From assembly GCA_950022655.1 (NCBI GenBank), contig OX465582.1:89867801-89931800 (forward strand): DNA of 64,000 nt, read 5' to 3'. The stretch is from Alentia gelatinosa (lineage: Eukaryota > Annelida > Polychaeta > Phyllodocida > Polynoidae). Positions 24,301 through 33,209 of the stretch are shown in pieces. The translations under genes and the position numbers were made by a program. The notes beneath the pieces are model-generated. The model worked only from the letters and a program-made list of their open reading frames with translations, had not been told where the DNA came from and searched no databases. Numbering within the stretch: position 1 is the stretch's first letter; each line of letters begins with the position of its first letter.

Positions 24301-27300
24301 AATCTGTCTGCAGCGAGGGCTCCCAAACCACCGGAACCTGACGCAGGGGGTGTCGTTCGCCGCTCAGAGCCTGGCCTTCCTCTGCTGTCCTCCAGTGGTT
24401 CGCCTCCTGTTGGACCACTACAGCTGGAGGGGGACGCTTATAATCGAGGCGGGCATTAACCTGCACATCATACCGTGTTTTCTACTCCTCAGATTCCCTG
24501 AAGCTAAACATGGTAAGTGGCACTTTCTACTCTATATTGTAGAGTACTTATTGCTTGCGACTGGATGTAACTTTGTTACTACTTGTCGCAAGCAATTTGA
24601 ATATAGTTAGGTGTGTGAACTGCTACCCCTGCGACTAGAAGGCCTGCGACTGGCGGGGTGGAGGTACCGCAAGTCGGTGACAAATATCAAACATGTTTGA
24701 TATTCAAATTGGGAGAGACTGGGCTTACCTCAGCCTCAGGTTCCTGCTCGTCGGCGACTGGGCATACCGGGTACCCCTAAAGCCCAATGCCCATCTACCG
24801 ATTTCGGAACATTCATGTACCTTTGTCGGCGACAAACGGACGGTAATTTGGCTCACCGAAGCCATCCTAACGGAGTCGGCCGTAGTCGGTAGATGTAGGA
24901 CAGCTAGGCAAGGGTCAGCCAACGATTAGTAGACCGATTTGCTTAGGACTAGTATCCACCACCCCATCTCCTCAATGTCTGCCGGTCGAGAGAAGGGTTA
25001 CATAATTTGCCTGCGACAAGTTCACCGACTCCTATACGATTTGGAAACTAATCGCTCAACCCTGAATAATCGCTAATAGCGACCGTTTTGAGACTATAGT
25101 CTAATTATCATACATTTGGCGATAATTATCCAATCCTTGGGGGCCAATTGTTGTTGTATTAATCTTGGAAACCGTCTTGAATCTTTAATAATCGCTATAA
25201 ACGATTATACCGTCTAAAACGGGTCAATAGGACCGTTTTTTTAGACACGATTATCGTTAATAGCGACCATTTTGTAATTATCATACATTTGTCGATAATT
25301 ATCGAACCATTGGGGCCAATGGTCGTTGTATTTATCTTGAAAACACAATCTATCTTTGATAATCGGTATTAATGATTATCGCGTCTAAAAGATCGGTCCC
25401 TGGTGCCAGGTACTGATAATATCACTCACCTCCTGGCCAGTAACTGCTACTTCTAGCGATACCTTGAAATTCTTCGTGCTGCCTCAATTAATTGGGCTAA
25501 GACCAGGCTCTATGTATAAAGTAAATCCGACGACAAAGTTATTTAGTAATCTCTTATACTTTCTATCACTGCATCTATCATGCAACAACTTGCACTAGAC
25601 ATGATTGCAAGTAGAGATTGCAATTGGTAAACCATTCTCCTGTATTTTAAGTAGATCAAATATCTAAATAATTTAGCTTGTGAGGAATCATAAAAGGAAA
25701 CATTTCAAAGTGTTAAGGTCACTTTAGCTGGTAATAGCAGGCATAATGAAAGCACGAGAAAAAATATCCAATGTACACTATTTACAAATGAAAATTTAAA
25801 CTACAGATGAAATAAAACATAATTGAAAACTTCCTTTACAGGTGAGTGTTCTGAGAGGGCGAAAGACATCCCCTGTGAGAATGAAGCTGCTGCTATAGGT
25901 GCTAAGGACACGAGTGTATCTACTACTGATGAAGTGGATGCCCCTGAAGTACACAATGCTAACAAAGTGGTGACAGCTGCTGACAAGAAGACCAGCTCAC
26001 TCTGTGAACTCTTCACCGACAGTCCTGCCACGCCCGTATTCCTCCTGGGTCTGATACTGGTGCAGGCGGGAAACATCATTCCCTTCACCCTCATCCCTCT
26101 CCAGGGTGCATACCTGGGGGTGAGTAAACTCAAAGGGGCCTTGCTGATCACTGTGGCGGCGGGGGTGAGTCTGGTGGGACGTGTGGTGTTTGGAGTTATC
26201 GGAGACAGGCCCTGCAGTAACCCGCTTATTATGAGTGGTGTAGGCGGCCTGCTAGGAGGGGGCCTGATGGCCATGGTGCCCCTGGCCAGGACCTACGAGC
26301 ACCTGGCTCTACTCGTTACCATATTGGCGGTACCTTCATGTAAGTCATCACTCATAAATTGGGATCAAGAAACATCACACAATTTCAAATGATTGTTTAT
26401 ATGGTACGAGTTGTCTTCGTGGAATGATATCATATAGCGGAGCGGGGACCTGTTTCACTAGTTTCGTGACATGTCTAGATAGCATCTAGATGGTGTGTCC
26501 GGTTTCATAAGAACTAGATATTAGACTTCGTTTTGTCCGTTCTTGCTTGCACTGTTGGTGCCACTTTTCATTTCTGTCTAACACTTTTGTCACGAAACTA
26601 GTGAAACAGGGACCTGTTTCAGTAGTCTTGTGACACTAGGCCTAGACAGACATCAACAGTGGCACCAACAGTGCAAGCAACAGCGGAAAAAGACTAGCAA
26701 ATATCGGAAGATCGAAGTGGCCAATCTTCTTCATATTTGGAACGATTATAGATTATATGTATCCCCTACTCATGTTAAAGTGTCATTGCTTAATTCCTAC
26801 GAGAAGTGAGTGAAACTCCGTGTGTCATTGACTGCAATCTTGTGATCTGTCCGTATGGTGTCACAGACGCCATCTAGACATGTCACGAAACTACTGAAAC
26901 AGGTCCCTGGTTCATTACGTGTAGATTTGTCTAATTCTTATGTTTGGGGTCTGTCTTTACCTAAGGGCAGCTACTTGTGTTGTCACGAAACTAGACAACC
27001 CCAATGTCTGTATGGTGTCACAGACATGTCACGAAACAGCACCCTGAGTGATATCTGTAGCAGAAGACAACAAACACCATGTAAACAATTATATGAATTT
27101 GAGTCATGTCTAGATTTTATCCTGCCCCATCACATGTTTTTAATTTTATATGTCACCAGTGGCATATAAACATTTTATGGCATATCAGTGACATACAGTC
27201 ACACCATGTTAAGTCTATGGAGATGTATATGAGGGGTAGGATAATACATAGAAAACCTATAAAAGTTTAGGGTCTGAACTCGTATCCATTCGAGTTTGAA

Positions 27301-30300
27301 TGGCATAGTTATTCACAAGGCAAAGCAGTGTGAATTACGTAGCGATTCAAACGAGATGGGATCAAGCTCTGGCTGTGAACCTGAAGAGGTTTCTGAATCT
27401 CACTCTTCACATTGACTAATGGGCTAACCTTTGTGACATAATCACCCATTGAGGATTTTTTCTAAAATACTCCATGGGCATTGGATACAAGTTCCCCATG
27501 TCAAGTCTATGGGGGAAAAATTTATTTATTTAATATTCCATTCATTATTCTGTCATAGCGAAGCGAAGGGCCACCTCAACAGTGATGCCACTTATGAAAC
27601 GTGAATTGACTATATCCGCTGTTGGTGCCACTTTTGCTGCCACTGTTGCAGTCCTCCCTTCGCCCAAAACCTAATACTGAAACGGGTGCCTGCACTCTTC
27701 CATTGCAAATGCTAGTAACATTAATCATCTAGTGTATCTGGCTAATCTGCCCCATGTGTATAGGACCATGTATCAAAATGTAAGATATTCACACGATAAT
27801 AACCCACGAAATTTAGGAAGACAGTGTACAATAAAAAGGATAATATTTCTGTGGGTTTTTTTTAAAGAGAGCTGAACTCCGTTTATCAATCCAGAAAAAA
27901 GCAGGTACATCGTCAAAGTAGTAACTTGTCTATTATGTATGAACATGTGAACACTCCATTGATGCACAATTGTATATCCAATAGACCACATTTGTAAACT
28001 CCAACGATGAACAATAACTGGAAAAAGAAAACATACCAGAACCTCGCACCAGAGAAACAAATATAGAATGTTTCCACATAGTTCTTGCACTATATTGAAA
28101 AACTCGATAATAGATGTAAAAAATGCAGCACCAAAAACATCTATCCACCTAGGCACATGATGAACAGTACAGGTCTACGTGGAAGTTGGATGTACACAGA
28201 AGAAATACATACTGTCTTCATAGTTGCTCTATTAATATTTCTGTGTTTATCCTATAGCCAGCTTCATGGCCACGTGGGGTGCAGCACTCGCCTTGATTGT
28301 AGACAAGCGCCATCTGGTGATAGGAACAAGCACTGGGCTGGCAGCCTTTGGTCTAGGAATGCTTCTCCCCTTTGGTGGCACAGGTATTTCTTTGTCTTCT
28401 TTTTCAATAATTTAACGCTGGCGATTTTGCAGTGGATGTGACCAATACAAACACATCTGTGGACTGTCAGTGGAATTGGTAAACGAGATTTATACTTTAA
28501 TTAGAACCCATGTCACTTTCCTGAAAGTTGGATATGTTGATGTCAAGGTGTTGTAGAGCAAATATCTCAGTTAAAAATCAGGGGTCACCATACTAGTTCT
28601 TTTTTTAGAAATCAATATCATGGTAATTTTATAATAAAATACATAGAAATTCACAAAAGTTGTAAAACTAGTAAAACCCATGTCATTTTCTTAAAACTTT
28701 TGAAGAATAGAATATATATATGATATTACACATTCAAGTTTCTAAATCCATAGGCCACCGTCCTTGTTTTTGAAAGAATTGAAGGAAACCATGTTATCAA
28801 TAGATTTCTTATATAAATCAAGCAAATATAAATTAGCATATTTAACCTATTAAGATTGGATGAACTGTACACATAATTGAACTTACTCATTTAGAATTAG
28901 AATGAATCACAAAAAACTAGATGTCACTGATAATTGACAATATTCAAAAATCAGCAGGTGGCGCCACTGTGAATTGTAGGATATGCCTGTAAAAGTTCTA
29001 TTTAGATCAGCATTATCAGTCCTAGCTCACATATTGCTATGGCCCATGACAACTTATAGCCCTTTGAATACAAAATATCCAACCAAATCTCTACCAAATT
29101 CCTTAGGTATATTGTGATGATAGTCTACAATGTAATAAACATGCACAACGCCAAACTGCCTTAGAATAATGTTTTTTATATCGCAAACATTATTGAAATA
29201 ATAGAATAAAATGGATAAAACATTATCAAGCGATTAATCACAGTCTTACAGGTTGGCCTTTCCGGCGTATGGAAAAATGAATAAAACAGAGTATGAATAC
29301 AAAGGATAAATTAATAAAGGCATACCAAAATGATTAATGGTAAAACCCCGGTGTAGGTGGGTGGGTAAATATGTCCGTACAAGGTAGAAGTGGGGAGCGG
29401 GCTGGTGTATACAGGTTACAGGTGGACCAGAGCCGGATTGATCACGTGACTTATGAATATTCGCTCAAGTGACTCGGTAAAGAGTAGTTTTAGAAATCAC
29501 AGCAGTTTGCTTATAAAATAAATATCTATTTTCAATTGATTACAATTGAAGTGTTTAGTGTTTCTCTCTCCCCAATGTCTTACCTTTCATGGTGTCCTAT
29601 TTGCAGGGTGGTTGATATAAACTATAATGTACAGTAAAACCCCTCTTCCGGGACACCCCTCCTAAGGGGACACCCCGCTTTAGGGGACAATTTGCTCGGA
29701 ACGGAAATTTTTCCCTCTATTAAGAGTTTATTTTAACCCCGCTTAAGGGGCCACCCCGCTTAAGGGGACACCCCGCTTTAGGGGACAGTTTTTCGGTACA
29801 GAAATGCTTAAAAACCCCGCTTAAGGGGACAGTTTGGAGGGACATCATATCAAAAACACTGAAAATCCAAGTTTATGGTACCCGTTTGTCTGGGACAGAC
29901 AGTTGTCGCAAACAGAACAATAGACTGAGCATTCCCGAGCGGGCCCGGGCGGCCGGAGTGTGTTTTTTCAAGGTAATAACCACATCTCTAGGGGCTCTGG
30001 GCGGGCTACAGTGAGTGGGTATTAGTATGAGCGACTTTCGCACCCGTTGAAGATAGGGGGTTAGAGGCCCGCTTACAGGTTAGCAGTGGGACTTTGAAGG
30101 TGCGGTATTCCGTGAGCCGTTGCGGCTCTGGGCGGCTCACGGTGAGTCTTTTTATAGGGCTGCTGAATTCTCTCAGAAGTTACAGGGGAGGGGGGGGGGG
30201 GGGGGACATTGAACGGGGGTGTAAAAAGGAGCAAATTTCACAAGGAATGCATATCCATCTTCAACCTCTTTTATCTATTTATTTTTAATTTTGTATACAT

Positions 30301-31112
30301 TTATATTAATTTTTCTTCATTTATATTGTATAATTTATATTTATTTGCTTATTTATTAATAAACCTTTTAACCTAATAACCATCATTTCCTTCTTTTATG
30401 TAGGTATTCTCTATTGTATAACAACTGGCATCCTGAAAACCCCGCTTAAGGGGACACCCCGCTTAAGGGGACACTTGGCCCGGAACGGAGGGTGTCCCCT
30501 TAAGAGGGGTTTTACTGTAATAATTAAAGTGTTTAGTGATTCTCTCCCCAATGTCTTACCTTTCATGGTGCCCTATTTGCAAGGTGGTTGCTATAAACTA
30601 TAATGTAATAATTAATGTGTTTAGTGTTTCTCTCTCCAATGTCTTACCTTTCATGGTGTGCTATTTGCAGGATGGTTGATATAAACTATAATGTAATAAT
30701 TAGAATGTTTAGTGATTCTCTCTCCAATGTCTTACCTTTCATGGTGTCTTATTTTGAAGGGTGGTTGATATAAACTATAATGTAATAATTAAAGTGTTTA
30801 GTGTCTCGCCCTCTGTCTTATTTGCAGGGTGGTTGATATAAAGTATAATGTAGTAATTAAAGTGTTTAGTGTTTCTCTCTCTGTCTTATTTGCAGGGTGG
30901 TTGATATAAAGTATAATGTAGTAATTAAAGTGTTTAGTGATTCTCTCTCTGTTTTATTTGCAGGGTGGCTGCTGGAAGTGACTGGTCACCCAGTCTTCAT
31001 ATTCATTATTTTTGGCTGCCTTCAGGTGGTCGGTGCCCTCATGTTTCTAGGGATTCACCTTCACAGAACATGGACAAAGCGATGTCAACAGCAGCCCATG
31101 ACTAGTCTATAG
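15302..31112 (+). CDS. SLC16/monocarboxylate-transporter-like MFS protein, six exons
   Basis: Coding exons: 15302-15500, 20019-20162, 24267-24512, 25842-26339, 28258-28383 and 30964-31112. All introns begin GT and end AG, donors are mostly GTAAGT-like, and all five introns are phase 1. The exons total 1362 nt, giving 453 residues plus TAG. The protein has two six-helix halves split by a long hydrophilic, acidic loop (about residues 195-245). Helix 1 follows the RRKW start, and HYSWRGTL (about 162-169) matches the R.GWR segment of monocarboxylate transporters. The loop is followed by VFLLGLILVQAG (helix 7) and a GRVVFGVIGD turn. The canonical DGGWGW motif of helix 1 is not present, so it is a divergent member and the substrate cannot be told. 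The start has A at -3. The likely location is the plasma membrane. Introns are packed with mobile elements. Confidence 0.85.
15835..16060. repeat. Imperfect hairpin element with TATGCCACTAGTGGCATA and TTTTGGC arms
   Basis: TATGCCACTAGTGGCATA is self-complementary (about 15847-15864). GTTTTGGC (about 15966) pairs with GCCAAACTCCAG (about 16012) around a GGCTTCACC apex. The same arms recur at 52192-52254. It lies in intron 1 of the transporter gene. Confidence 0.5.
16259..16401. repeat. Long hairpin element (outer arms AAACCAAACTCGAGTTAG)
   Basis: Left arm AAACCAAACTCGAGTTAG at 16259 pairs with CTAACTCTTGTTTGGTTT at the right end. Inner arms (GCACTCCGGCAAGA... with ...TCTTGCCGTTGTGC) pair around CTCGGCTTCGCCTCG. 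The hairpin spans about 143 bp. The outer arm and apex match the hairpin at 17144-17300, but the middle of the arms differs. Confidence 0.7.
16440..16660. repeat. Dispersed repeat, inverted copy at about 53495-53700
   Basis: Shared inverted words include CCGTATATCACAG/..., TATGGTATCTGACAGG, CGTGGTTTACTGAGTCCCC and CATTTTCAATGGGGA. At both places it lies next to a long hairpin (16259-16401 and 53769-53884), so hairpin and body seem to form one element. Confidence 0.5.
17144..17300. repeat. Long hairpin element, second copy
   Basis: Outer arms GAAACCGAACTCGAGTTAG and CTAACTCTCGTTCGGTTTC pair. Inner arms (GACTTGTCAATGTCTATGCCAC... with ...GTGGCATAAACATTGTCAAGTC) pair around CTCGGCTACGCCTCG. Just left is GGGGTAGGATAAA, also seen before the hairpins at 16259 and 27251. 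Confidence 0.7.
17360..18310. repeat. Two pairs of local duplications in intron 1
   Basis: The words GTGCATGTAA, CCAG...GGAGCA and GGAAATAGGCAC at about 17367-17430 recur at 17737-17805. GTGACAAAAAG.TTCCTATTT and GGCCTGTAATAACCATAATGTAAGG at 18007-18105 recur at 18207-18304, about 200 bp apart. No genes are seen. Confidence 0.55.
18310..18500. repeat. Left part of a GGGCCCTGTTT TIR element rich in GAGATC words
   Basis: Starts GGGCCCTGTTTTTCAGTAGTGACGAT (about 18311), like the left end of the element at 20879. It carries about seven copies of GAGATC or GATCTC. The matching right end was not found, so it may be truncated. Confidence 0.4.
19125..19375 (+). repeat. LTR-like module (candidate solo LTR) in intron 1
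   Basis: A TATA-box-like GGGTATAAAACAAGG (about 19254) is followed about 25 bases on by CAATAAACAG (polyadenylation signal) and a short T/C-rich tail, the layout of a small retroviral or Gypsy LTR. It begins near TGTGACAGACCGG. No flanking copy or target duplication was confirmed. In sense orientation with the gene, it could act as a promoter or poly(A) site. Confidence 0.3.
20306..20449. repeat. Long near-perfect hairpin element
   Basis: Arms of about 65 bp: GAAACCCAT...AGTTTAGGGTCAGAGCTCG pairs with CGAGCTCTGACCCTAAACT...ATGGGTTTC around an apex CACAAGGCGAAGCCACGTG. A diverged copy with the same arms lies at 27251-27395. Intron 2 of the transporter gene. Confidence 0.75.
20879..21697. mobile_element. 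Non-autonomous TIR element with internal inverted repeats
   Basis: GGGCCCTGTTTTTTAGTCACGACAT at 20879 is matched by ATGTCGTGACTAAAAAACAGGGCCC ending at 21697. Inside, a second large inverted repeat pairs about 21160-21300 (CTGCTCTGGTGGCCA) with 21310-21380 (TGGCCACCAGAGCAG). No coding capacity. The element is about 820 bp. Confidence 0.75.
22451..23166. mobile_element. Non-autonomous TIR element (GGGACCTGTTTCAGTAG family)
   Basis: The left end GGGACCTGTTTCAGTAGTTTCGTGACAT and the inverted right end CACGTCACAAAACTACTGAAACAGGTACC define a 716-bp element in intron 2. It is interrupted by a small satellite at 22898-22997. Confidence 0.7.
22898..22997. repeat. Three-copy tandem repeat with palindromic TGCCATATGGCA core
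   Basis: Three units of about 34 bp, each with ATGCYATATGGCATTG followed by TCC.GCCCTG.CCAGG. The core is self-complementary. Confidence 0.75.
23986..24223. mobile_element. Small foldback element (GGGAGCTGTTTCAAAAGTCG)
   Basis: Left GGGAGCTGTTTCAAAAGTCGAGTG and right CGACTTTTGAAACAGCTCCC are inverted copies; the inside is GC-rich with CGGCA/TGCCG words. It ends only about 44 bp before exon 3 of the transporter gene. A minimal relative lies at 54753-54803. Confidence 0.7.
24778..25045. repeat. Dispersed repeat related to ends of the 56056-58583 element
   Basis: GCCCAATGCCCATCTACCGAT (about 24782) is the terminal sequence of the TTAA-flanked element. GTCGGCGACAAACGGAC...AACGGAGTC matches the inverse of 58490-58550. 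CGATTAGTAGACCGATTTGCTTAGGACTA and TTTGCCTGCGACAAGTT match the inverse of 56100-56220. A partial or rearranged copy in intron 3. Confidence 0.6.
25070..25400. repeat. Two-copy tandem repeat (about 175 bp) in intron 3
   Basis: Both copies contain TAATAGCGACC.TTTTG, AATTATCATACATTTG.CGATAATTATC, TTGGGGCCAAT.GT.GTTGTATT and CGATTAT..CGTCTAAAA. No coding capacity. Confidence 0.6.
26445..26612. mobile_element. Small TIR element (GGGACCTGTTTCACTAG)
   Basis: Left GGGACCTGTTTCACTAGTTTCGTGACA and right TTTGTCACGAAACTAGTGAAACAGGG are inverted copies about 165 bp apart. The right end abuts the left end of the next element at 26609, sharing the GGG. Intron 4. Confidence 0.7.
26609..26907. mobile_element. 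Small TIR element, tandem neighbour of the previous one
   Basis: Left GGGACCTGTTTCAGTAGTCTTGTGACA and right ACATGTCACGAAACTACTGAAACAGGTCCC. The inside shares ATATGTAT...TTCATTGCTTAATTCCTACG with 21410-21465 and 22565-22612. Confidence 0.75.
27251..27395. repeat. Diverged long hairpin, relative of 20306-20449
   Basis: Arms GAAAACCTAT...AGTTTAGGGTCTGAACTCG and CAAGCTCTGGCTGTGAAC...AGGTTTC still pair in part. The apex CACAAGGCAAAGCAGTGTG has decayed. GGGGTAGGATAA precedes it. Confidence 0.6.
28500..29240. repeat. Dispersed repeat with CAGGTGGCGCCACTGTGAATTGTAGGATAT
   Basis: AAACCCATGTCATTTTC, ACAAGGAC-type and CAGGTGGCGCCACTGTGAATTGTAGGATAT words are shared with 40185-40260 (+), 47240-47870 (-) and 59410-59460 (-). 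The family is unknown; it is non-coding in this window. Intron 5. Confidence 0.5.
29560..30963 (+). repeat. Tandem array of decoy 3' splice sites before exon 6
   Basis: The real acceptor TTATTTGCAG|GGTGG (AG ends 30963) is preceded by copies ending at about 29606, 30583, 30670, 30759, 30827 and 30895. The last three intervals are exactly 68 bp and the earlier ones 87-89 bp. Each copy has a CTCTCTC pyrimidine tract, a (T)TTGCAG or decayed acceptor and the first bases of exon 6 (GGTGG.TG), then ATATAAA.TATAATGTA.TAATTAAAGTGTTTAGTG. The two closest decoys are perfect TTTGCAG sites. An 886-bp MITE separates the first copy from the rest. Confidence 0.8.
29632..30517. mobile_element. pogo-like MITE with TA target duplication
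   Basis: Begins CAGTAAAACCCCTCTTCC and ends AGAGGGGTTTTACTG, flanked by TA on both sides. Multiple internal copies of CCCCGCTTAAGGGGACA lie near both ends. CAGTAAAACCCC-type ends with TA duplication are typical of pogo/Tigger-group non-autonomous elements. No transposase is seen. A G-tract of 18 lies near 30190. Confidence 0.7.
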
Positions 31113-32170
31113 ACATTTCAGTACAAAATAGGAAGAGGTATCAGGACTGGTGCAAGTCTACGAGAGTTAGGTTTAAAGACAAATGCTAGTAGTTGGGCGA
31201 TTTCTAAATTCTATTGAGTTTTGCAAATAATATGAGTTCCATATATCAGCAATTAGAAAATGAAAAAAGAAGGCATGTCACCATGGGAGTGCCATCTGAA
31301 AATGTAAGTGCTTAACCATTGGTGTCTATGGGAAAATGCAATATTTTGACTTATTTGTTAAATGACACTGATGTTTTATTGCTATCTTCAAATAATTCTG
31401 GATTATGATAGTTGGGAACATGAACAAATGAGAAATGCTAAATAAATTACTATGTCACCATGTTAATTTCTCTGGGAAGGTCATCTGAAGAAGGTAAGTG
31501 CTTTTCTATTGGTGTCTATGGGAAACTGCTACATTTTCATGAAACCAGATGGCAGCACCAGTGTTACTTGAATAGAACCAGCAGGAGCTTCGATACCAAC
31601 CTGCATTTGTCTTTAATCAAGTTAAAGAGATGTCAACACTAGTATGATTTTCTGAGTCTGCTTTGGTCAAGTAAAAGAGATGTTTATTGTTTGTTTTGGT
31701 AGTTTAACGACTATATGACTTATTTTTGGTCTGACTGTATCTATGAGATGAATTTAAGTAAAAATCTCACCCCGGTCACTTTAGTTATGCTTGCATGCAA
31801 GCATATCCGGCCAATGGAATCATTTGAAAATGCATACAAATAACTCTGTATAAATGTTATATATTTCCTTATATCCTCTCATATAAAGATAATGTGTGAA
31901 TTATTTGAAATTGAACACAAATGGATAGATCTGTGTAAATGTTGTATATATTTTTATACTCTCTCACATAAATATACTATGTGAATTATTTGAAATTGTA
32001 CACAAATAGCTCTGTATAAATGTTATATACTTTTTTATATTCTCTCACCTAAAGATACTATGTGAAATGTAGCCTCAGTTTCGGCTGCCTCATGCGCCTC
32101 TAAGCAGTCTGTGGAAGAGACTGTGGAATGTAAAACTAATGAGTAATAAATAAAAGTAGTGTATGCTGAG
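31113..32170 (+). other. Likely 3' UTR and downstream repeats of the transporter gene
   Basis: AATAAA occurs at 32145-32150, a plausible poly(A) signal. Two local duplications are present: TGTCACCATG...CATCTGAA...GTAAGTGCTT...GGTGTCTATGGGAAA at 31278-31335 and again at 31452-31525; and three copies of a ~85-bp unit (CTCTGTATAAATGTTATATA...CTCTCA.ATAAAGATA.TATGTGAA) at about 31840-32065. Confidence 0.4.
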
Positions 32171-32358
32171 GTGCATAAGTTTATGTTTTTACAAATATAA
32201 CCTAAACTAATGCCAGAATCTACTCTTTTTCCTTACCCAAAGTTATACGTAATATTTACCTACTTCATTTACTTGAATTGGACGTATCGGAATATGATCA
32301 TAATAGTCATTGAATATTAATATCATGAATATTCTGATATTCGATTCAATTTTCATTC

Positions 32359-32397
32359 CTGTCCTGAAGAAGGCCTATCCTGCCGAAACGTCGACAG
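32359..32397 (+). other. Hammerhead-ribozyme-like motif (imperfect)
   Basis: CTGTC (32359-32363) can pair with GACAG (32393-32397). Between them are CTGAAGA (32364-32370), a GGC...GCC hairpin (32372-32374 with 32382-32384), then GAAAC and GTC. These match the order stem I - CUGANGA - stem II - GAAA - NUH of hammerhead ribozymes, except for one extra A before stem II and a stem III with no loop. Similar sequences occur in Penelope-like and related elements. Confidence 0.3.
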
Positions 32398-32711
32398 AAG
32401 GGAATACGGTTTTTTATTGTTGAAAATCAGGGGTGGACATTCCTACAATTCACTACAATTCTGGTCTATGAATATTCTATTATTATTTCAGAATTCAAGC
32501 TTTTGCTTTTTTATTAATTCTGAAATTTGCATGCGGTCGACATGTGAACACTATCACAGTGAACAATGAGGATATCCTAAAAAAAAGTGGTTTAGAATGT
32601 ACAATCACACGATTGTTCTTATCAACCTTCTTGTTACCAATACTTGGCAGGACCATCAAGGTCATGTATGATTAATTCAAGTAGTGCAGGCTGTGGTTGA
32701 GCATTTTGACT

Positions 32712-33069
32712 CCCATGTTGCTGCTGGGGGGTGGGGAGTTAGCTCAGTGGTTAGGGCACTGGACTTGTAATCCCAAGGTTGTAGGACTTTGTGGGTTCGA
32801 GTCCCACTGCAGCCACTCTTCTCCTTCATTCCCAGTAGTGGTAGATTTACTGCTATATCAAAAGCCAATCGTTCTCATACCATGTCTATGTGGTGTGGGA
32901 ACTAAAAGAACTCTCACCTCGGTAAATGTGTAGGGGTGAGATTTCTATCTGAATTCATTACATAGATTCGATCACCACCCATGTGGTGTAAAAGAACCTT
33001 GAGTAAGTCTGGTGAGAACCTCTAATGGTTAACTGGACGTTAAATCAAACCAACCAACCCATGTTGCTG
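32712..33069 (+). mobile_element. Full-length tRNA-derived SINE with 12-bp target duplication
   Basis: The tRNA-like head starts at about 32733 (A box TTAGCTCAGTGG 32739-32750; B box GGGTTCGAGTCCC 32793-32805; anticodon-loop-like CTTGTAA). A roughly 220-bp body and a tail TTAAATCAAACCAACCAA follow. CCCATGTTGCTG flanks both ends (32712-32723 and 33058-33069), so this copy is intact and fairly young. The head reads as a tRNA-Thr-like sequence, but it continues into the SINE body and is not a tRNA gene. Truncated relatives: about 40838-40905, 48697-48893, 49700-49747 and 49748-50015. Confidence 0.85.
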
Positions 33070-33209
33070 ATAGTAGTGGTGGTGTTGCCTGGTTCACCGC
33101 CTCTGCTGATTCAACATGCTTGATAAAAGTTTTTTTATTATGAACATTATTGAAATGAATTGACAAAATTTTATAAACCCCTCCACCTGACTGGCCCAAG
33201 AATCTTATA

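Noticed and set aside
27773..28156. - strand ORF of 127 residues with hydrophobic runs
   Set aside because: Lies in intron 4, AT-rich, with no recognisable domain and overlapping ORFs in other frames.
32733..32815. tRNA-Thr-like gene
   Set aside because: It continues into a SINE body with a CCAACC tail and is flanked by a target duplication, so it is the SINE head.
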